A DNA stretch of 64,000 bases from NCBI GenBank assembly GCA_964344255.1, contig CAYFMQ010000001.1, positions 806,001 to 870,000 of the forward strand, in the 5' to 3' direction. Below are positions 60,621 to 64,000 of this stretch, piece after piece. A program made the position numbers and the translations under genes. The stretch is from JAJFIE01 sp964344255. Its GTDB lineage: Bacteria; Pseudomonadota; Alphaproteobacteria; Rhodospirillales; Casp-alpha2. Positions within the stretch are counted from its first letter, which is position 1; the number at the start of each line of letters is the position of its first letter. The notes under the pieces were generated by a model that made no database searches, had not been told where the DNA came from, and saw only the letters and a program-made list of their open reading frames with translations.

Positions 60621-62159
60621 TTAAGCGGTTGCTGAAAGACCGCTGCCGGGCTGGATGCGCCTGAAACTCAGTGCCTCTGCAACATGGAGGCGACTGACAC
60701 TCTCGCTTCCGTCAAGGTCAGCCAACGTTCTGGCGACGCGCAGGACCCGGTGATATCCTCGGGCTGAAAGGCTCATGCGTTCAAGCGCCGTGGCCAACAG
60801 CTCCCGCCCTTCCGGTTCAGGCGTTGCGATCTGTTCAAGCAGCTTGCCATCGGCTTCTGCGTTCGTCCGGATACCGTTCGCACCTTCAGTCTTTGCATAA
60901 CGCTCACGTTGGATGCCGCGTGCGGCTTCAACTCTTTTTGCGACATCGGCGCTTGATTCGGCGGGCGGCGGCAGGGTCAGGTCCATGGGACTGACGGCGG
61001 CAACATCGACGTGAAGGTCAATGCGGTCATACAGCGGGCCGGATATCTTCGCCTGATAGTCACGCGCGCATTTGGGGGCGCGGGAGCAGGCCTGCGCCGG
61101 ATCGTCCAGGTACCCGCACCGGCAGGGGTTCATTGCGGCGACCAGCTGAAACCGAGCGGGATAGCTGACGTGGGCGTTTACGCGGGAAACGGAGACGCGG
61201 CCGGTTTCAAGCGGCTGGCGCAGGGCTTCCAGGGTTCCGCGCTGGAATTCCGGCAGTTCGTCAAGAAACAGCACGCCCAGGTGCGCCAGTGAAATCTCTC
61301 CCGGTTTCACCCGGTTTCCGCCGCCGACGATTGATGGAGTTGAGGCGGAATGATGCGGATCACGAAATGGTCTGTAGGACATCAATCCCTCCTCAGGCAG
61401 CGAGCCTGAGAGCGAGTGGATCATGCTGACCTCGAGAATCTCATCGGAAGCAAGCGGTGGCAGCAATCCGGGCAAGCGCTGCGCCAGCATGGATTTGCCC
61501 GCACCCGGCGGGCCGATCATCAGGAGGTTGTGGTTGCCCGCTGCAGCAATTTCGAGAGCACGTTTCGCCGTTTCCTGCCCCTTGATGTCGAGAAGGTCGG
61601 GATAGGCGGGCGCCGCGGTCAGGGGCTCGGCGGCTGGCAGGCGCAGGACCTGGGTGCCCTTGAAGTGGTTGATGAGGTCCAGCAGGCTGTTTGCCGCAAG
61701 AATGTTCAGCTCCCCCGCCCACGCGGCTTCGCTTCCTTGGACGCCCGGGCAGATAAATCCCAGATCGGAGGCGTTGGCATGTATGGCAGCCGGCAGAACG
61801 CCATTGACAGGGGCAATCCGCCCATCGAGGGCCAGTTCGCCCAAGGCACAAAAACCCTCAACCTCGTCGATGGGAAGAATATCCATGGCCGCCAGCAAGC
61901 CGATGGCGATCGGCAGGTCAAAGTGGCTGCCTTCCTTGGCGAGGTCGGCCGGCGCGAGATTGACGGTAATGCGCTTCGGCGGCAGGGACAGCCCCATGGC
62001 GTGCGTGGCGGCGCGTACCCGCTCGCGGGCTTCGGATACGGCCTTGTCCGGTAACCCGACGATGGAGAACGCCGGTAGCCCGCTGGCAAGCTGAACCTGG
62101 ACGTCAACGTCCAGCACGTCGATGCCGCTGAAGGCGACTGTTTTTATCCGCGCGACCAT
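60621..62159 (-). CDS. comM: YifB/ComM-family Mg-chelatase-like AAA+ ATPase
   Basis: 512 residues. N-terminal domain VKTVAFSGIDVLDVDVQVQL-like start (MVARIKTVAFSGIDVLDV), then ALELAAAG-like ALEIAAAGNHNLLMIGPPGAGKSMLAQRLPG with Walker A GPPGAGKS near residue 218, LGVLFLDELPEF Walker B and the family RFQLVAAMNPCRCGYLDDP. The C-terminal Mg_chelatase_C part has ARTLADLDGSESV. ComM of Vibrio and relatives is a helicase for branch migration during natural transformation. Confidence 0.93.
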   Translation of the reverse strand: MVARIKTVAFSGIDVLDVDVQVQLASGLPAFSIVGLPDKAVSEARERVRAATHAMGLSLPPKRITVNLAPADLAKEGSHFDLPIAIGLLAAMDILPIDEVEGFCALGELALDGRIAPVNGVLPAAIHANASDLGFICPGVQGSEAAWAGELNILAANSLLDLINHFKGTQVLRLPAAEPLTAAPAYPDLLDIKGQETAKRALEIAAAGNHNLLMIGPPGAGKSMLAQRLPGLLPPLASDEILEVSMIHSLSGSLPEEGLMSYRPFRDPHHSASTPSIVGGGNRVKPGEISLAHLGVLFLDELPEFQRGTLEALRQPLETGRVSVSRVNAHVSYPARFQLVAAMNPCRCGYLDDPAQACSRAPKCARDYQAKISGPLYDRIDLHVDVAAVSPMDLTLPPPAESSADVAKRVEAARGIQRERYAKTEGANGIRTNAEADGKLLEQIATPEPEGRELLATALERMSLSARGYHRVLRVARTLADLDGSESVSRLHVAEALSFRRIQPGSGLSATA

Positions 62160-62264
62160 GCCCCATTCCTGCAGTTTCAGTCAGGACGTGAGTGTAATGA
62201 GGAAAGCGTGGCCTATGCCACCATAAATTGTGGATATCGATTTCGGGCCTACCGAATGGCAGCC

Positions 62265-63206
62265 TTACGACAACTTGCTTTCGATAGCGTCCCAGATCTG
62301 TTTTTCCAGATGGACGCCGTCGTAGCGGGCAATTTCCTGAAGGCCCGTCGGCGAGGTTACGTTTATTTCCGTCAGCAGTCCGCCGATGACGTCGATGCCG
62401 ACAAAGATCAGTCCGCGTTCTTTCAGCGCAGGCCCGATCCGTTCGCAGATTTCCATATCGCGGTCATCGAGCTTCGAGGCCACGGCCTTGCCGCCGACAT
62501 GCATGTTGGACCGCGCCTCGCCCTCCGGCGGGATACGATTGATAGCGCCTGCCGCTTCGCCGTCGACCAGGATGATGCGCTTGTCACCCTCCCTGACGGC
62601 CGGCAGGTATTGCTGGGCTATGACCGGCTCGCGCGACATCTGGAAAAACATTTCCAGCAGGGAGTTCATGTTTTCGTCGCCCGGCGTGACATGGAAGATG
62701 CCCGCGCCGCCATTGCCGAACAGCGGCTTGACGATGATGTCCTGGAACTCGTCCCGGAAGGCGCTGATCCTGCCCTGGGCGCGTGTGATCAAAGTCGGCG
62801 GCATCAGGTCCGGAAATTCGGCGACGAAAAGCTTCTCTGGCGCATTCCGCACATGGGTCGGGTCGTTCACCACAAGCGTATCGGGATGAATATGATCGAG
62901 GATATGCGTCGCCGTGATGTAGGACATGTCGAAGGGCGGGTCCTGGCGCATGAGCACAACGTCGACCTCGGAAAGATCCAGTTCCTGCTTCTCGCCAAGT
63001 TCGTGGTGATTGCCATGCTCGCGCCGGACGGTCATTTCCTCAGCCGTGGCGATCACGCGGCCACGGTCAAACGACAGGTCTTCCGGGCCATAGTGGTAAA
63101 GGACATGACCGCGCGACTGCGCCTCCAGCGCCAGCACAAAGGTGCTGTCACCGTTGATATCGATGGATTCGATGTGGTCCATCTGGATGGCAACGCTCAA
63201 ACTCAT
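62265..63206 (-). CDS. gshB: Glutathione synthase
   Basis: ATP-grasp ligase joining gamma-glutamylcysteine and glycine. 313 residues. Start MSLSVAIQMDHIESIDINGD; VVLMRQDPPFDMSYITATHI, DIIVKPLFGNGGAGIFHV (ATP lid), EPVIAQQYLPAVREGDKRIIL and LIFVGIDVIGGLLTEINVTSPTG are classical GshB blocks. Separate from gshA, which is not seen. Confidence 0.97.
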   Translation of the reverse strand: MSLSVAIQMDHIESIDINGDSTFVLALEAQSRGHVLYHYGPEDLSFDRGRVIATAEEMTVRREHGNHHELGEKQELDLSEVDVVLMRQDPPFDMSYITATHILDHIHPDTLVVNDPTHVRNAPEKLFVAEFPDLMPPTLITRAQGRISAFRDEFQDIIVKPLFGNGGAGIFHVTPGDENMNSLLEMFFQMSREPVIAQQYLPAVREGDKRIILVDGEAAGAINRIPPEGEARSNMHVGGKAVASKLDDRDMEICERIGPALKERGLIFVGIDVIGGLLTEINVTSPTGLQEIARYDGVHLEKQIWDAIESKLS

Positions 63207-63255
63207 CTAAGGCCTCTTTCGTTACATTCGATCTTATGTTGTCCCATGCCGGAAG

Positions 63256-64000
63256 TTATGAAAGGCGTGAGCGTAAATCCTGGAGCAGGACAGTAGCGCT
63301 ATAGCGGCTATCCGCACTCGTGTCGAGGCGCAGGAATTCCTCAAGGGCGTTTATCGCCTCGCGCACCTGATCGAGCCGCGCGTGAATCATGCCGGCCTCC
63401 CGCCACAGAGATGAGGTTTCCGGCGCAAACAGCAGCATGGTCTCGATGACGCGGAGCGCCTCGTCAAACCGCTCGGCGCTGAGGTGGCGGACCTTGAGGC
63501 TATTTTCAAGACGAAGCAGAATTTCCCGGTTTCCGATTTCCCTGTAATGGTCCGGAGTCAATTCAGCCTCGACGCCCATGCCGATCTTGAGCAGGTCGCG
63601 CAGGTCCTTCGGCTGCAGAACCCGGCCGTTATCAAAGGGATCGAGAATCCGCCGCTCGCCATCGATTTCCAAGCGAACTAGGAACCTGCCGGGGAAATCA
63701 ATGCCGCCCGCCGGCCAACCCTGCGCCCGGGCCGCCTGGATATAGATAATACCGAGCGACACGGGCAAACCCCGGCGCTCATCGATGACCGTGATCAGGT
63801 TCGCCGCCTCCAGATCACCGAAGGAATCTTCATCCCCGCCATATCCGTATCGCCGGGCCAGAATCTGGATCAGCGCCTCGGCGGCGATGTCGGCCGTTGG
63901 ATCGTTTCCGGCGTAAGCCGATACATCCTGCGCCAGGGCGTCCAGGTGCCTTAAATAGGGATCCAGGCTCGTGACGGTTCGGTGCAGGCTGGCGATATCG
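63256..64000 (-). CDS. SirB1 family (transglutaminase-like with TPR) protein, 5' end outside the window
   Basis: Read on the minus strand the frame is open from the window edge at 64000 to the stop at 63256, giving about 248 residues with no start in view. The upstream part (IASLHRTVTSLDPYLRHLDA, then EDSFGDLEAANLITVIDERR) joins GLPVSLGIIYIQAARAQGWP, the SirB1 signature with transglutaminase-like strand, FPGRFLVRLEIDGERRILDPF, and a C-terminal TPR-like helical region (AGMIHARLDQVREAINALEE). The function of the family is not established. 49 bases from the gshB start. Confidence 0.88.
   Translation of the reverse strand, partial: DIASLHRTVTSLDPYLRHLDALAQDVSAYAGNDPTADIAAEALIQILARRYGYGGDEDSFGDLEAANLITVIDERRGLPVSLGIIYIQAARAQGWPAGGIDFPGRFLVRLEIDGERRILDPFDNGRVLQPKDLRDLLKIGMGVEAELTPDHYREIGNREILLRLENSLKVRHLSAERFDEALRVIETMLLFAPETSSLWREAGMIHARLDQVREAINALEEFLRLDTSADSRYSATVLLQDLRSRLS

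Noticed and set aside
62208..63296. A 362-codon plus-strand open frame antisense to gshB
   Set aside because: Glutathione synthase blocks on the minus strand are complete and continuous; the antisense product is Arg/His-rich with no recognisable motif, as expected from codon bias.
1..64000. CRISPR arrays, insertion sequences, prophage or integrase genes
   Set aside because: No spaced direct repeats, transposase or integrase-like proteins were seen anywhere in the window.

Overview
The window reads as a contiguous piece of the main chromosome of an alphaproteobacterium, most likely from the Rhodospirillales or a close relative. This rests on several points. The hemE-gap-ppsR arrangement is where the Caulobacter-type replication origin lies. 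GANTC (CcrM-type) sites cluster in that gap. The order rho-hemJ-hemH-hemE // ppsR-maf-aroE-coaE-dnaQ // secB is alphaproteobacterial, as are the mnmE-mnmG-rsmG-parA-parB block and the 1614-residue NAD-glutamate dehydrogenase. No rRNA, CRISPR, insertion sequence or prophage was seen. One tRNA (Gly, GCC) is present.

Layout. (1) 1-4038: the end of a surface-polysaccharide cluster with a glucose-1-phosphate cytidylyltransferase, two sugar-nucleotide SDR enzymes and a family 2 glycosyltransferase. It stops abruptly at about 4038, where the last SDR gene runs into the antisense strand of a truncated MFS transporter gene. (2) 4039-11062: the MFS remnant, a giant NAD-glutamate dehydrogenase, a lone sulfotransferase and an ElyC/YdcF-like envelope protein. 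(3) 11205-24705: tRNA-Gly followed by housekeeping genes (prolyl-tRNA editing, a thioredoxin-TPR chaperone, a Lon-N-like protein, Trm112, DUF971, a UbiH-like hydroxylase, a DapC-like aminotransferase, FtsK, an orphan response regulator, a RibA-type GTP cyclohydrolase II, an L,D-transpeptidase, YggS and a ThiE-like protein). Within this stretch an uncharacterised gene (21676-22758) follows an exact consensus sigma-54 promoter. (4) 24818-34731: leuS-lptE-holA, facing parB-parA-rsmG-mnmG-mnmE, with two perfect parS sites. (5) 34815-43350: small Fe-S and DUF proteins, a YyaL-like thioredoxin-domain protein, an MGMT-family DNA repair protein, a quinone oxidoreductase, then rho and the haem genes.

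(6) 43351-43773: an AT-rich gap with six GANTC sites and small palindromes, proposed as the chromosome origin. Most nearby genes read away from it on both sides, and parS lies about 10-12 kb away, as expected for an origin-proximal ParABS system. (7) 43774-54511: ppsR, maf, aroE, coaE, dnaQ, secB, fxsA, a Tim44-like gene, mltA, an L-lactate-oxidation set (lutABC), an Smr protein and an HTH regulator. (8) 54532-64000: hslVU, divergent from the histidine operon hisB-DUF2628-hisH-hisA-hisF-hisE-HIT, then yifB/comM, gshB and a SirB1-family gene cut by the window edge.

The genes chiefly serve chromosome replication and segregation (origin, parABS, ftsK, holA, dnaQ), haem, histidine and aromatic biosynthesis, protein quality control and the envelope. 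The points that most deserve a second look are the origin candidate, the sigma-54-driven orphan gene, the parS pair and the rearrangement junction near 4038.
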